Source: Actinoplanes flavus
GTDB lineage: Bacteria > Actinomycetota > Actinomycetes > Mycobacteriales > Micromonosporaceae
Direction of reading: 5' to 3'
DNA: 64,000 nucleotides
NCBI RefSeq assembly: GCF_017592555.1
Contig: NZ_JAGFNS010000002.1
Span: 408,964 to 472,963, forward strand
Under the pieces are notes generated by a model. The model was given only the letters and a program-made list of their open reading frames with translations, ran no database searches and had not been told where the DNA came from. Position 1 is the first letter of the stretch. Every line of letters begins with the position of its first letter. This document shows, piece by piece, positions 24,507 through 33,049 of this stretch. Made by a program: the position numbers and the translations under genes.

Positions 24507-25763
24507 ATGCGGGTCGTCATCGCCGGTCAGGGTTACGTAGGACTGCCGCTCGCGGTCCGCGCGGCCGAGGTCGGGCACACCGTCGTCGGCTTCGACGTCG
24601 ACGACGAGCGGATCAAGAGGCTCGCCGCCGGTGAGTCGTACGTGGACGACGTCTCCTCCGCGCACCTGCAACGCGTCCTCGCGAGCGGCTCGTTCCACCC
24701 GTCGTCGGACCCCCGCGCGTGCGCCGGCTTCGACGTCGCGGTGATCGCCGTGCCGACGCCGCTGCGCGACGGCAGCCCGGACCTCAGCTACATCGAGGAC
24801 TCGGCCCGCACCCTGGCCCGCTACCTGCGGCCGGGCGCCACCGTGGCGCTGGAGTCCACCACCTACCCCGGCACCACCACCGAACTGGTCGCGCCGCTGC
24901 TGGAGGAGGGCTCCGGGCTGATCGCCGGTGTCGACTTCCACCTCGGCTACAGCCCCGAGCGCATCGACCCGGGCAACCGGGAGTGGAACCTCACCACCAC
25001 GCCCAAGGTGGTCTCCGGGATCAACCCGGCCTCCCTGGAGCGGGTGCAGGCCTTCTACGCCTCGGTCGTCGAGCAGACCGTGCCGGTCTCCGACCCGAAG
25101 GTCGCCGAGCTGGCCAAGCTCCTCGAGAACACCTTCCGGCACGTCAACATCGCCCTGGTCAACGAACTCGCGGTGTACGCACACGACCTCGGCATCGACG
25201 TCTGGGAGGCGATCGCGGCCGCCGGATCGAAGCCGTTCGGCTACATGCGGTTCACCCCCGGCCCGGGCGTCGGCGGCCACTGCCTGCCGATCGACCCGTC
25301 CTACCTGTCCTGGCGGGTGCAGCGGACCCTCGGGCAGAGCTTCCGCTTCGTCGAGCTGGCCAACGACATCAACAACCACATGCCCGACTACGTGGTACGC
25401 CGCCTGGTCGCCGCCCTCAACAAGCGCCGCAAGGCGGTCAACGGGTCGCGGATCCTGCTGCTCGGCCTGGCCTACAAGAAGAACAGCGGCGACGCCCGGG
25501 AGTCGCCGGCCCGCCGCGTCGCGTCCCTGCTGCTGGACATGGGCGCCGAGGTCCGGGCCGCCGATCCGCACGTGGTCGAGGACGCCCACGTCGACAGCCG
25601 GGTCGGCATGGTTCCGCTCACCGCCGACCAGATCGCCGCCGCCGACGCCGTGGTGCTGCTCGCCGACCACGACGACTTCGACCTCGACCTGGTCCTGGAA
25701 CACGCGCCGTACGTGCTGGACACCCGGCACCGCCTGACCGGCCCGACCGTCGAGTCGCTGTAA
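24507..25763 (+). CDS. UDP-glucose/GDP-mannose dehydrogenase family protein
   Basis: This 418-residue enzyme has the NAD motif GQGYVG (residues 7-12), PTPLRDGSPDLSYIE in the first domain, and the catalytic cysteine C259 in GPGVGGHCLPIDP. It oxidises the C6 hydroxyl of a nucleotide sugar to the uronic acid (UDP-glucuronate, UDP-ManNAcA or similar). The sequence style (TPKVVSGINP, GYSPERIDPGN) fits the UDP-N-acetyl-mannosamine/glucosamine branch, but I cannot fix the substrate. ATG 24507 has GAAGGAGA upstream. The gap to the epimerase gene is 62 bases. Confidence 0.88.
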   Translation: MRVVIAGQGYVGLPLAVRAAEVGHTVVGFDVDDERIKRLAAGESYVDDVSSAHLQRVLASGSFHPSSDPRACAGFDVAVIAVPTPLRDGSPDLSYIEDSARTLARYLRPGATVALESTTYPGTTTELVAPLLEEGSGLIAGVDFHLGYSPERIDPGNREWNLTTTPKVVSGINPASLERVQAFYASVVEQTVPVSDPKVAELAKLLENTFRHVNIALVNELAVYAHDLGIDVWEAIAAAGSKPFGYMRFTPGPGVGGHCLPIDPSYLSWRVQRTLGQSFRFVELANDINNHMPDYVVRRLVAALNKRRKAVNGSRILLLGLAYKKNSGDARESPARRVASLLLDMGAEVRAADPHVVEDAHVDSRVGMVPLTADQIAAADAVVLLADHDDFDLDLVLEHAPYVLDTRHRLTGPTVESL

Positions 25764-25778
25764 GAGAAGAGGACCATC

Positions 25779-26432
25779 GTGCGCCTGATCTGGAACGGCC
25801 TCAACCGGCTGACCGCTCTGCTCCTTCTTCTCCTGCTCGCCCCGGTGATGCTGGCCCTGGCCGCCTGGATCCGGATCGCCGACGGCAAGGGTGTCCTCTT
25901 CGTCCAGGACCGGGCCGGCAAGGACGGCGTACCGTTCCGGATGCTCAAGTTCCGTTCGATGGTGCACAACTCGGTGGCCCTCAGCGCCGAGCTGGGCATC
26001 GACGACCCGTTCGGCCTGGTCGAGAACGACCCGCGGATCACCCGGTGCGGACGGTTCCTGCGGCGGACCAGCCTGGACGAGCTGCCCCAGCTGATCAACG
26101 TGCTGCGCGGGCAGATGAACCTGGTCGGCCCCCGCCCGGACGTGCTGCCGCAGGTCGCCTGCTACTCCCCGGAGGACGCCCGCCGCCTCGAGGTGAAGCC
26201 CGGCATCACCGGCTGGGCGCAGGTCAACGGCCGTGACGACATCGACTGGGCGCAGCGGTTCGTCCTGGACCGCTGGTACGTCGACAACTGGTCGCCCCTG
26301 CTCGACCTGAGGATCGTGTGGCGGACCGCGGTCAGCCTGAACCGGGACGAGCCGCCGGTCCACGTCGACCAGCTCAACATCGCCCGCCAGCAGGCCGTCG
26401 AGCCCACCGAGGAAGTCAGCCGTGTCGGCTGA
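25779..26432 (+). CDS. Priming sugar transferase (undecaprenyl-phosphate phosphosugar transferase)
   Basis: The 217-residue protein is a bacterial sugar transferase of the minimal PglC/WcaJ C-terminal type. It has one N-terminal hydrophobic segment (LLLLLLLAPVMLALAAW), then FVQDRAGKDGVPFRMLKFRSM, RFLRRTSLDELPQL, MNLVGPRPD and KPGITGWAQVNGRD. It should start repeat-unit assembly by moving a sugar 1-phosphate onto undecaprenyl phosphate at the inner face of the membrane. Initiation is at GTG 25779 after GAAGAGGA. It overlaps the next gene by 11 bases. Confidence 0.9.
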   Translation: MRLIWNGLNRLTALLLLLLLAPVMLALAAWIRIADGKGVLFVQDRAGKDGVPFRMLKFRSMVHNSVALSAELGIDDPFGLVENDPRITRCGRFLRRTSLDELPQLINVLRGQMNLVGPRPDVLPQVACYSPEDARRLEVKPGITGWAQVNGRDDIDWAQRFVLDRWYVDNWSPLLDLRIVWRTAVSLNRDEPPVHVDQLNIARQQAVEPTEEVSRVG

Positions 26433-27468
26433 GATCGGATCCGAGTTCCACTGGGACCCGGCCGCCCTGCTCAGCACCGAGCGGGGCGGCCTGCCCGGCT
26501 GGCTGCCCACCCGGCGGGCGCTGTTCGCCACCGGATGCGGCGCGATCGGCTCGCTGCTGGACCTGCTCGCCCCGGCCGGGCGGCTGCACGTGCCCACCTA
26601 CTTCTGCATGGGTGTGGCCGAGGCGCTCTCCGCCCAGGTCCCGATCGCCTGGTACCGGCATCTGCCGGACGGGCACGGGCCGCGCTGGGACACGCTGCGC
26701 GCCGCGGACGGCGACGTGGTGCTGGCACAGAGCCTGTTCGGCCGCGACGACGGCGCCGCCTGGGACACGTGGATGAGCGCCCACCCCGGCGTCACGGTGG
26801 TCGAGGACCACTCGCACGACCCGTTCAGCGAGTGGGCCTGTGCCAGCACGGCGGCGTACGCGGTGGCCTCGCTCCGCAAGACGCTGCCGTTGCCGGACGG
26901 CGGTCTGCTGTGGTCGCCGCGCGGGCTCGACCTGCCCGTACCGGCCGGGCCGGCGTCCGGCGGCGCCGAGCTGAAACTGACCGCCATGCTGCTCAAGGCC
27001 GCCTGGCTGGACGGGCGGCCGGTGCCCAAGGACCACTTCCGTGACCTCCAGCAGCGTGGCGAGCACCGGTTGCTGGGCAGCGCGGCGGCCGCCTCCGCTT
27101 TCACCGCCGCGGTGCTGCCGGTCCTCGACGTCGCCGGGATCCGTGCGGCGAGCGCCCGCAACGCCGCCGAGATCGCGGCCGCCCTCCCCGGCCGGGTGAC
27201 CTCCGACGGCTTCCGGGTCCAGCTCACCTGCCCCACCGGGGAGGTACGCGACGCGCTGCTCACCCACCTGGCCCGCCACGGGATCTACGCGCCGGTGCAC
27301 TGGCGGCAGGACCGGGCCGGGTTCTGGAGCGGCGACGCGGAGGCGGCCGCCCTGGCCGAGCGGATGCTGACCCTGCCGGTCGACCACCGGTGCGGCCCGG
27401 GGGATCTGCGGCGTATCGCGGAGACCATCGAAGGATTCGCTCGCTTGGATCTTTTCCGGGTCATATGA
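26422..27468 (+). CDS. DegT/DnrJ-like PLP protein
   Basis: The 348-residue protein has an aminotransferase-fold pattern: RRALFATGCGAIGSLLDLL near the N-terminus, VTVVEDHSHDPFSEW with an acidic residue in the position that contacts the PLP ring nitrogen, and SLRKTLPLPDGGLLW with the likely Schiff-base lysine. It is divergent from typical DegT sugar aminotransferases and may aminate a sugar or serve as a PLP-dependent enzyme of another kind. GTG 26422 overlaps the end of the priming transferase gene, which places it firmly in the operon. Confidence 0.7.
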   Translation: MSAEIGSEFHWDPAALLSTERGGLPGWLPTRRALFATGCGAIGSLLDLLAPAGRLHVPTYFCMGVAEALSAQVPIAWYRHLPDGHGPRWDTLRAADGDVVLAQSLFGRDDGAAWDTWMSAHPGVTVVEDHSHDPFSEWACASTAAYAVASLRKTLPLPDGGLLWSPRGLDLPVPAGPASGGAELKLTAMLLKAAWLDGRPVPKDHFRDLQQRGEHRLLGSAAAASAFTAAVLPVLDVAGIRAASARNAAEIAAALPGRVTSDGFRVQLTCPTGEVRDALLTHLARHGIYAPVHWRQDRAGFWSGDAEAAALAERMLTLPVDHRCGPGDLRRIAETIEGFARLDLFRVI

Positions 27469-27519
27469 TCCGAGTGTGACCGATCGATCCACCGAGCGTG
27501 ATCTTGTGGAGGTTGGGCG

Positions 27520-28734
27520 ATGACCTCCATGAGCTGGTTCGCGCTGGGGATGGCGATCTTCGGGGCGTTCAGTTACGCCACCGGATCGATCCTGCAGGCC
27601 ATCGGCGCCAAACGCAGCCACAGCACGGTCAGCACCCTCGGTCACCCGCTCTACCTGATCGGCATCGGGTTCGACATCGTCGCCTGGGTCGGCGCGATCG
27701 TCGCCCTCCAGCATCTCGCCGTCTACGTGGTCGAGTCGGTCCTGGCCGGCTCGCTCGCGGTCACCGCCGTCGCCGCGTGGCTGTTCCTCGGCTCCCGGCT
27801 GCGCCGCCGTGACGTGGCCGCCATCGTCTGCACCACCGCCGCCCTCGGCGTCCTGGCACTCTCCGCCGGGCAGCAGCACGAGATGCTGCCCTCCACCCGG
27901 GTGCGGATCGGCCTGGTCGCGGCGCTGCTGTGCCTGTGGGCGCTGGGCTGGGGCGCCACCAGGACCGGCCGGCCCGGCCTGATCGCCATGATCGGCGGCT
28001 TCTCCCTCGGCGGCGCGGCGATCTCCGGCCGCGCCCTCCAGTTCCCCGAGGAGGAGATGCGGCAGGCGTCCACCGCCGTGGTCACCGTGGTCACCGAGCC
28101 GGTCCTCTGGTGCATGATCCTGTTCGCGCTGACCGGCATGCTGCTCTACGCCAGCGCGCTCCAGGGCGGCGAGGTCGGCCGGGTCACCGCGGTCCACTGG
28201 ACCGGCGAGGTGGTGCTGCCGTCGATCATCGCGCTCACCCTGATCGGCGACACCGTCCGCCCCGGCTGGGAGTGGGCCGCCCTGGCCGCCGGCGCGGTCA
28301 CCGTCGGCTCCGCCATCGTGCTGGCCTCCGCGCCCGCCGCCGTCGCCCCGGCCGGCGACGAGCCCGCGCTCGCCCCCGCCGGCACGGCCGTGGTGGTGCC
28401 GCCGCCACGGGCCGGGCTCGCGCTGGTGCCCGCCGAGACGTGGCGGCTGGCCATCCCCGCCGAGGCGTATTGGCCGGCGCTCCAGCCGCCACTGGTCCGC
28501 GGCTACGGGACCATCATGTGGTGGGGCTCGCCGATCACACCGCAGCCATTGTGGATCCCGCCGGACCGCACCCTGAGCCCGCCCGGCGCCATCCCCTCCT
28601 GGGCCGGCCCGCAGCTGCCCGAGGCCCGCACCACCAGGCCGGCCCGGAACGGCCTGCGGCGCGCCCGCCGGCTCCCGGCCCGCCGGCACGCCGCACTCCC
28701 GGCCGGCCGGCACTCCGGGACACACGCGGCCTAG
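27520..28734 (+). CDS. DMT-superfamily-like membrane protein with Pro/Arg-rich tail
   Basis: About nine hydrophobic segments fill the first 280 residues, beginning with GAFSYATGSILQAIGAKRS, a pattern seen in EamA/DMT-like integral membrane proteins of actinobacteria. The last 110 or so residues are cytoplasmic-looking, rich in Pro, Arg and Ala, and end with RRARRLPARRHAALPAGR. A transport role (for example lipid-linked or small metabolites) is only a guess. It lies 51 bases after the PLP gene and may be the last gene of the exopolysaccharide transcript. Confidence 0.7.
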   Translation: MTSMSWFALGMAIFGAFSYATGSILQAIGAKRSHSTVSTLGHPLYLIGIGFDIVAWVGAIVALQHLAVYVVESVLAGSLAVTAVAAWLFLGSRLRRRDVAAIVCTTAALGVLALSAGQQHEMLPSTRVRIGLVAALLCLWALGWGATRTGRPGLIAMIGGFSLGGAAISGRALQFPEEEMRQASTAVVTVVTEPVLWCMILFALTGMLLYASALQGGEVGRVTAVHWTGEVVLPSIIALTLIGDTVRPGWEWAALAAGAVTVGSAIVLASAPAAVAPAGDEPALAPAGTAVVVPPPRAGLALVPAETWRLAIPAEAYWPALQPPLVRGYGTIMWWGSPITPQPLWIPPDRTLSPPGAIPSWAGPQLPEARTTRPARNGLRRARRLPARRHAALPAGRHSGTHAA

Positions 28735-29040
28735 AAGTCACTCGATATACCGCACACGCTTCCTCCAGGCCGGCGAACCTCGTGGCCGGGACGCGACCCG
28801 GCGTTCCTGACCTCACGGAACGGACACATGACCAGCAACGGCGCCGGAGGGATCCCGGCCGTGCCCGGCTGGGTCGCCGCCCGCCCCGTCGTGGCACGGC
28901 GAATCAGCATCGGTCCGATCATCGCTCGGCTCCGGAATCGTCGCGGGTGCCAACCTTGGCCGGAGACGTGCCGGATCCGCCCACCTCGCCGATCCGCCGC
29001 AGTAGCATCGGGGGCACGGTGAGCTGCGATGGTGGTCGAT
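28735..29040. other. 306-base gap without a supported gene
   Basis: A 64-codon frame exists on the plus strand but its composition and Arg-rich product give no support. I see no clear terminator or promoter box. The region probably holds the end of the previous transcript and the promoter of the gene at 29041. Confidence 0.5.
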
Positions 29041-29469
29041 ATGAGTCTGCAGTGGTGGTCGATCGAGATCCTTGACGGGCCGATGTCGTCCGCCGAGCGA
29101 TGGCGGGACGCGCACGAGCAGGTCCTGCTGCCCGCCGCGGTGTCCCACGGCGCCCAGCAGTGGGCGTGGCACCGGTTCCGCTGGGGCCTGCTTCTGGAGA
29201 TCGCCTTCAAGGACGCCGAGGCCTGGCCCGCCTTCCGCGCGCTGCCCGCCGTCCAGGCCGCCCTCGACGCCGTCCCCGACCCGGTCAACGGCCTGCTCAT
29301 CTACCCGGGCCGCGGCGGCAGCGCCGGCCGCCTCCAGCCGCGCCGCCCCCGCCCCACCTCCGGAGCCGGCGCCGCACCCGTGCCTCGTGAACCGGTCCGC
29401 ACCCGCGTCACCCTCGCCGAGACCGAACCGGCCCCCACCCGCGGCGGGGTCCTCACCCACACCGCCTGA
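29041..29469 (+). CDS. Hypothetical protein, 142 residues
   Basis: I do not recognise this protein. The first 90 residues read as a small globular domain (LQWWSIEILDGPMSSAERW, WAWHRFRWGLLLEIAFKDAEAW) and the rest is a Pro/Arg-rich, probably disordered tail. Codon use supports a real gene. ATG 29041 is used because the only in-frame alternative four codons upstream has no ribosome site. The gene ends just before a strong terminator. Confidence 0.6.
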   Translation: MSLQWWSIEILDGPMSSAERWRDAHEQVLLPAAVSHGAQQWAWHRFRWGLLLEIAFKDAEAWPAFRALPAVQAALDAVPDPVNGLLIYPGRGGSAGRLQPRRPRPTSGAGAAPVPREPVRTRVTLAETEPAPTRGGVLTHTA

Positions 29470-29486
29470 CCAGCCTCGCTCCGCCC

Positions 29487-29521
29487 ACGTCCCCGGCCGC
29501 CCGACGGCCGGGGACGTCTTT
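29487..29521 (+). terminator. Strong intrinsic terminator
   Basis: ACGTCCCCGGCCG (29487-29499) and CGGCCGGGGACGT (29505-29517) form a perfect 13-base-pair stem with a five-base loop, followed by CTTT. It ends the transcript of the hypothetical gene. Confidence 0.85.
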
Positions 29522-29566
29522 CACCCCGCGTCCCTCCAGCCAGGACGTTCCACTCACGCCCTTTCC

Positions 29567-29823
29567 CCGGTACGCGCATGGCGCTCCGCCGTGGGAGACC
29601 CGCGAGCATCTGCCCACTCCCGCCTTTGCCGCCGCCGCCGGGCTGAGCTGCCCACTCACGCCTCATCTCCCTTTCGGCTGGCCTCTTGAATCCGCTGAGA
29701 CAGCCTGGGAGGGCGAGTGGGCAGCTCAGCCCGGCGGGCGCGGCAAAGGCCGGCGTGGCAATGGGTCGCGTGGCGCCGGCGGAGCGGGCGGAGTGTGGTC
29801 GGGGGCGGCTTCGCGCGTACCGG
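29567..29823. repeat. Large inverted-repeat element, best copy of a dispersed family
   Basis: Left arm 29622-29662 and right arm 29712-29750 are near-perfect reverse complements over about 39 bases (right arm begins GGCGAGTGGGCAGCTCAGCC and ends GCGGCAAAGGC). The symmetry extends outward to CCGGTACGCGC (29567-29577) and GCGCGTACCGG (29813-29823). The whole 480-base gap 29470-29949 has no gene. Related copies lie at 18890-19195 and 54852-54935, always between genes, and no transposase is nearby. Confidence 0.7.
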
Positions 29824-29949
29824 AAACGGGGTGTGGGGGGCGTCACGCGGAGGGAGGGGCGCGCCGCGGTGGATTTCGTCGGCCAAAGCCCGCGCCGGAT
29901 CGTTAAGGGCAGAGCGCGGGAGACGCGTGAAGGGCCGGAGGGAGGCGTC

Positions 29950-30444
29950 GTGAGCGTCGGTGAGCTGGTACGAGCCGGTGAAGAGACCCCCATGCGGGTG
30001 CGGATCGCCGCATGGCTGGGCGCGCGCAGCCCGGAAGCGCTGCGGATCTCGCTCGGGATGATCCTGGTGATGTTTGGGAACCTGAAGTTCGTTCCGGGAG
30101 CGTCACCGGCCGAGGCGCTGGTGATGCGGACCGTGGATCTGCTGACGTTCGGGCTGATCGGCGGGCGTGCCGCGGTCGTCGGCACCGCCCTGGTGGAGGT
30201 CGCGCTCGGCGTGATCCTGATCAGCGGGATCGCGCTGCGGGCCGGGCTGACGCTGCTGCTGCCGGTGCTGGCCGGGATGATGTCGCCGCTGGTGCTGTTC
30301 CCGGCCGACCTGTTCGTGAACTTCCGGCCGACGCTGGAAGCCCAGTACATCATCAAGGACGTCGTCTTCGTGGCCGCCGCGGGCGTGCTGATCGCGCACG
30401 CGCTCGGGGCACGGATGGCGGTGCCGACTTCGCGGCGTCTCTGA
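29950..30444 (+). CDS. DoxX-like membrane protein
   Basis: The 164-residue protein has four hydrophobic segments and the start of the first reads LRISLGMILVMFGNLKFVPGA, resembling DoxX/DUF417-type proteins (FxxxGxxKF pattern). These are poorly defined membrane proteins linked to redox or membrane-integrity functions. GTG 29950 is chosen with GGAGG five bases ahead, and the open frame upstream runs into the repeat element. It precedes the effector cassette by 59 bases and might be co-transcribed. Confidence 0.72.
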   Translation: MSVGELVRAGEETPMRVRIAAWLGARSPEALRISLGMILVMFGNLKFVPGASPAEALVMRTVDLLTFGLIGGRAAVVGTALVEVALGVILISGIALRAGLTLLLPVLAGMMSPLVLFPADLFVNFRPTLEAQYIIKDVVFVAAAGVLIAHALGARMAVPTSRRL

Positions 30445-30503
30445 ACGGAAACCGGGCGCCCGGCGTAGACCCCAGCGAGACGTCATGCTGGGAGGTGGGC
30501 GCG

Positions 30504-30986
30504 ATGGGGCTTTACGGGGACCCGGACGAGCTCGACCGGCTGGCCGCCCGGCTCCGGGAGAAGGCCGCGCGGATCCGTGACGAGGCGGCCACCCATGAGG
30601 CGCGCGGGCACGCCGCCGCGTGGGTGTCCGACGGGGCCGCCGCCTACCGGGAGCGGCTCAGCCGCGACCGGGCCGAAGTGGCCCGGCAGGCCGCCGGGAT
30701 CGACCACGCGGCCGCGTTGCTCACCGAGCACGCCGAGAGCGTCCGGCAGATCATCGCCGACATCGCCCGCATCGAACGCGAGACCCGGCAGTGGTTCGTG
30801 GACACCGGGAAGAGCCTGGTGGACCGGGCCGACGACCTGATCGAGGCGGCCGGGCGCACCCTGCGGCGCGGGCTCACCGAACCGCCATGGGTCGACTGGC
30901 CGTTCCGGCCGGACAACCTGCCCGCCGCGGGCGACGTCCGGTGGCTCGAGGTGGGACGGTTCCTGCGCGGCGAGGGAGCGCTGTGA
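30504..30986 (+). CDS. Helical WXG100/ESX-like protein
   Basis: This 160-residue, largely alpha-helical protein begins MGLYGDPDELDRLAARLREK and contains AAWVSDGAAAYRERLSRDR, which resembles the W-x-G/turn and following YxxxL of ESX-type helical hairpins (WVSDGA in place of WxG). It is longer than standard 100-residue WXG proteins. It is the first gene of a four-gene block with 1-10-base overlaps or tiny gaps. It is likely a secreted partner or targeting factor for the hydrolase encoded two genes downstream. ATG 30504 has GGGAGGTGG upstream. Confidence 0.65.
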   Translation: MGLYGDPDELDRLAARLREKAARIRDEAATHEARGHAAAWVSDGAAAYRERLSRDRAEVARQAAGIDHAAALLTEHAESVRQIIADIARIERETRQWFVDTGKSLVDRADDLIEAAGRTLRRGLTEPPWVDWPFRPDNLPAAGDVRWLEVGRFLRGEGAL

Positions 30987-31684
30987 CGGCGGCCCGGCGG
31001 CTCGTCCTCGACGGTGGTGAGCTGCTCGCGTATGCCGACGGGCTGGGGCTCGCGCTGCCGCCCGGGATCGTCCCCGGCGCCGTCGGTCCCGCCCCGGGCG
31101 TGCCGCCGGTGGGTGCGGCGCTCGCCGTCAACCTGACCGTGCTGGCCCGGCCGGTCGTGGCGGTACGGGTCGAGGCCGGGATCGGCGGACGGGCGCTGCG
31201 CGGCTGGTACGCGCTGGCCGGAATGTTCGGGGCGAGCCTGTTCGCGCTGCCCGGCGACCGGGCCGAACTGTCGCTGTTCCCGGCCGCGGAACTCGGGCGG
31301 GAACTGCTGCGGGCGGTACCCGACGAGCCGGCCTCCCTGCTGTCGGTGCTCAACCCGGGTGAGCCGCTCACCGGAACCGTGCCGCTGGACGAGCTGCGGG
31401 AACCCGACCCGGCCTGGTTCAGCCGGCTGCCGCAGGACACCACCGGACCGGTGGCCCGGGCCCGTGCCGTCACCCACGGGACGCTGTCGGCGCTGGTCAC
31501 CGGCCGGGCGCCGGACTCCGGCGTGCTCGCCGGGCGGGTGGTGTGGCTGCGTACCGGCGACCGGTGGACCGGGATGCGGCCGATGCCCGGCCGGACGGTC
31601 CGGTTCGAGCCGGTCGAACCGGCCGACTTCCCGAGCTGGCTGGCCCCGGCGCTGGCCACCGTGCTGGCGGCCTCCCATGGCTGA
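30983..31684 (+). CDS. EspG-like ESX secretion-associated protein
   Basis: The 233-residue protein has the low-complexity beta/alpha pattern of actinobacterial EspG relatives: LTVLARPVVAVRVEAGIGGRALRG, then an aromatic/glycine stretch, and a C-terminal VRFEPVEPADFPSWLAPAL. EspG proteins are cytosolic chaperones that hold ESX substrates before export. The similarity is by pattern only. GTG 30983 overlaps the preceding stop (GTGA), so it is translationally coupled with the WXG-like gene. Confidence 0.55.
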   Translation: MTAARRLVLDGGELLAYADGLGLALPPGIVPGAVGPAPGVPPVGAALAVNLTVLARPVVAVRVEAGIGGRALRGWYALAGMFGASLFALPGDRAELSLFPAAELGRELLRAVPDEPASLLSVLNPGEPLTGTVPLDELREPDPAWFSRLPQDTTGPVARARAVTHGTLSALVTGRAPDSGVLAGRVVWLRTGDRWTGMRPMPGRTVRFEPVEPADFPSWLAPALATVLAASHG

Positions 31685-33038
31685 ACCGGAGATCACCGGC
31701 GGTGCGGGCGGGGTCAGCGCCGACTACGCCGACCTGGCCATGCTGGCCCGCGGCAGCGACGACCTGGCCCGCACCCTCGGCCGGATCAGTGTGGACTGCC
31801 ACGCCGTCGCCGCCGACCCGGACGTCCTGGCCTCGGCGGTGCTGTCACCGGTCACCGCGGCCCGGTTCGAGGCGGCGCTGGTGGAGGTGCTCGACGGGCC
31901 GGGCGGGCTGAGCGGGCAGGCGGCCGAGTTCGGGGTACGGGCGGTGGGGCTGCGGGCGGCGGCGGCGTCGTACGAGGCCACCGACGCCGCCGGGGCCGCC
32001 CTGATCGACGCGGTCCGGTGGAGCGCCGGAGCGATGGCGCCGGTGACGCTGCCGGCCGGGATCGCCGGGCTGCTGATCACCGACCCGGGCATCGTGACCG
32101 GGCTGATCGACGATCCGGGTTCGTTCCAGCGGATCATCACCGATCATCCGGGCATCGTGGACGCGGTCGTGGGTGGGGCGCCGGGGCTGTTGGGGGTGCT
32201 CACCGGGGGTGGGGTGGTCACCGACGTGAAGGGCGGGGCGGACCTGGTCGCCGGCCTCTACCCGGACGGAACGCCGACGGTCACCGAGATCGACGGCGTC
32301 GCCGACGACGCTCGTGCGCGGACGGTGCCGAGGAATGTGGGGGACATCTTCGAAGGTCTCGACTACCGGAACAGCACCGTGAGCGAAGGACAGCCGGACC
32401 GGATCGACGTGAAGCGGATCGTCGGCCCGGACGGAACGAAGTCGTTCATCGTGAACCTGCCCGGCACCAAGGACTGGAACCTGCCCACCGACGGATTCAA
32501 CCGTGAACTGAACGATCTCGGCACGAATGTGCACGTGCTCGGCGGCGACGTGACCGCCCGGGAACGCGCGATCGCGATGGCGCTGCACCAGGCCGGCGCC
32601 GGCAGCGCCGATCCCGTGATGCTGGTCGGGCATTCACAGGGTGGCATGGTGGCGATGCAGGCCGCGCACGACCGGGGGACCGCCGATTTCGACTTCAACG
32701 TCACCCACGTGGTGACGGCCGGCTCACCGGTCGGCCGCATCGCCGTTCCGGACGACGTGCAGGTGCTCTCCCTGGAGAACAAGCACGACATCGTGCCGCA
32801 CCTCGACGCGGCCGACAATCCCGACCGGCCCAACCGGACGACCGTGACTTTCGGCGACCAACATGGAACGTTCGAGGGCAACCATGGAACCACCGAGTCG
32901 TACCTGCCGGCCGGTCAGGATCTCGACGCGAGTTCCCACCCGTCGGTGGTGGGTTTCCGGGACAGTGCCTCCGCCTTCCTTCCCTCCGGCGACGCGACCG
33001 TGACATCCCGCGTCTTCGAACTGAGCCGTGAACCATGA
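31677..33038 (+). CDS. Two-domain protein: helical N-terminus plus alpha/beta-hydrolase, candidate secreted effector
   Basis: The 453-residue protein has an Ala-rich helical region (residues 1-150) resembling ESX/WXG effector N-termini, a linker, and a lipase-type alpha/beta-hydrolase domain from about residue 230. The nucleophile elbow is GHSQGG with Ser320, and the probable acid Asp lies in NKHDIVPHLD and the base His in QHGTFEGNHG. No signal peptide is present, which agrees with ESX-type export or cytosolic action. The gene overlaps the EspG-like gene by eight bases and the next lipoprotein frame closely follows. Lipase, esterase or phospholipase activity is inferred from the motif. Confidence 0.68.
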   Translation: MAEPEITGGAGGVSADYADLAMLARGSDDLARTLGRISVDCHAVAADPDVLASAVLSPVTAARFEAALVEVLDGPGGLSGQAAEFGVRAVGLRAAAASYEATDAAGAALIDAVRWSAGAMAPVTLPAGIAGLLITDPGIVTGLIDDPGSFQRIITDHPGIVDAVVGGAPGLLGVLTGGGVVTDVKGGADLVAGLYPDGTPTVTEIDGVADDARARTVPRNVGDIFEGLDYRNSTVSEGQPDRIDVKRIVGPDGTKSFIVNLPGTKDWNLPTDGFNRELNDLGTNVHVLGGDVTARERAIAMALHQAGAGSADPVMLVGHSQGGMVAMQAAHDRGTADFDFNVTHVVTAGSPVGRIAVPDDVQVLSLENKHDIVPHLDAADNPDRPNRTTVTFGDQHGTFEGNHGTTESYLPAGQDLDASSHPSVVGFRDSASAFLPSGDATVTSRVFELSREP

Positions 33039-33049
33039 CAGGAGGAACC

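Noticed and set aside
28828-29022. 64-codon frame between the membrane protein and the hypothetical gene
   Set aside because: No ribosome site, poor third-position GC bias and an Arg-rich product.
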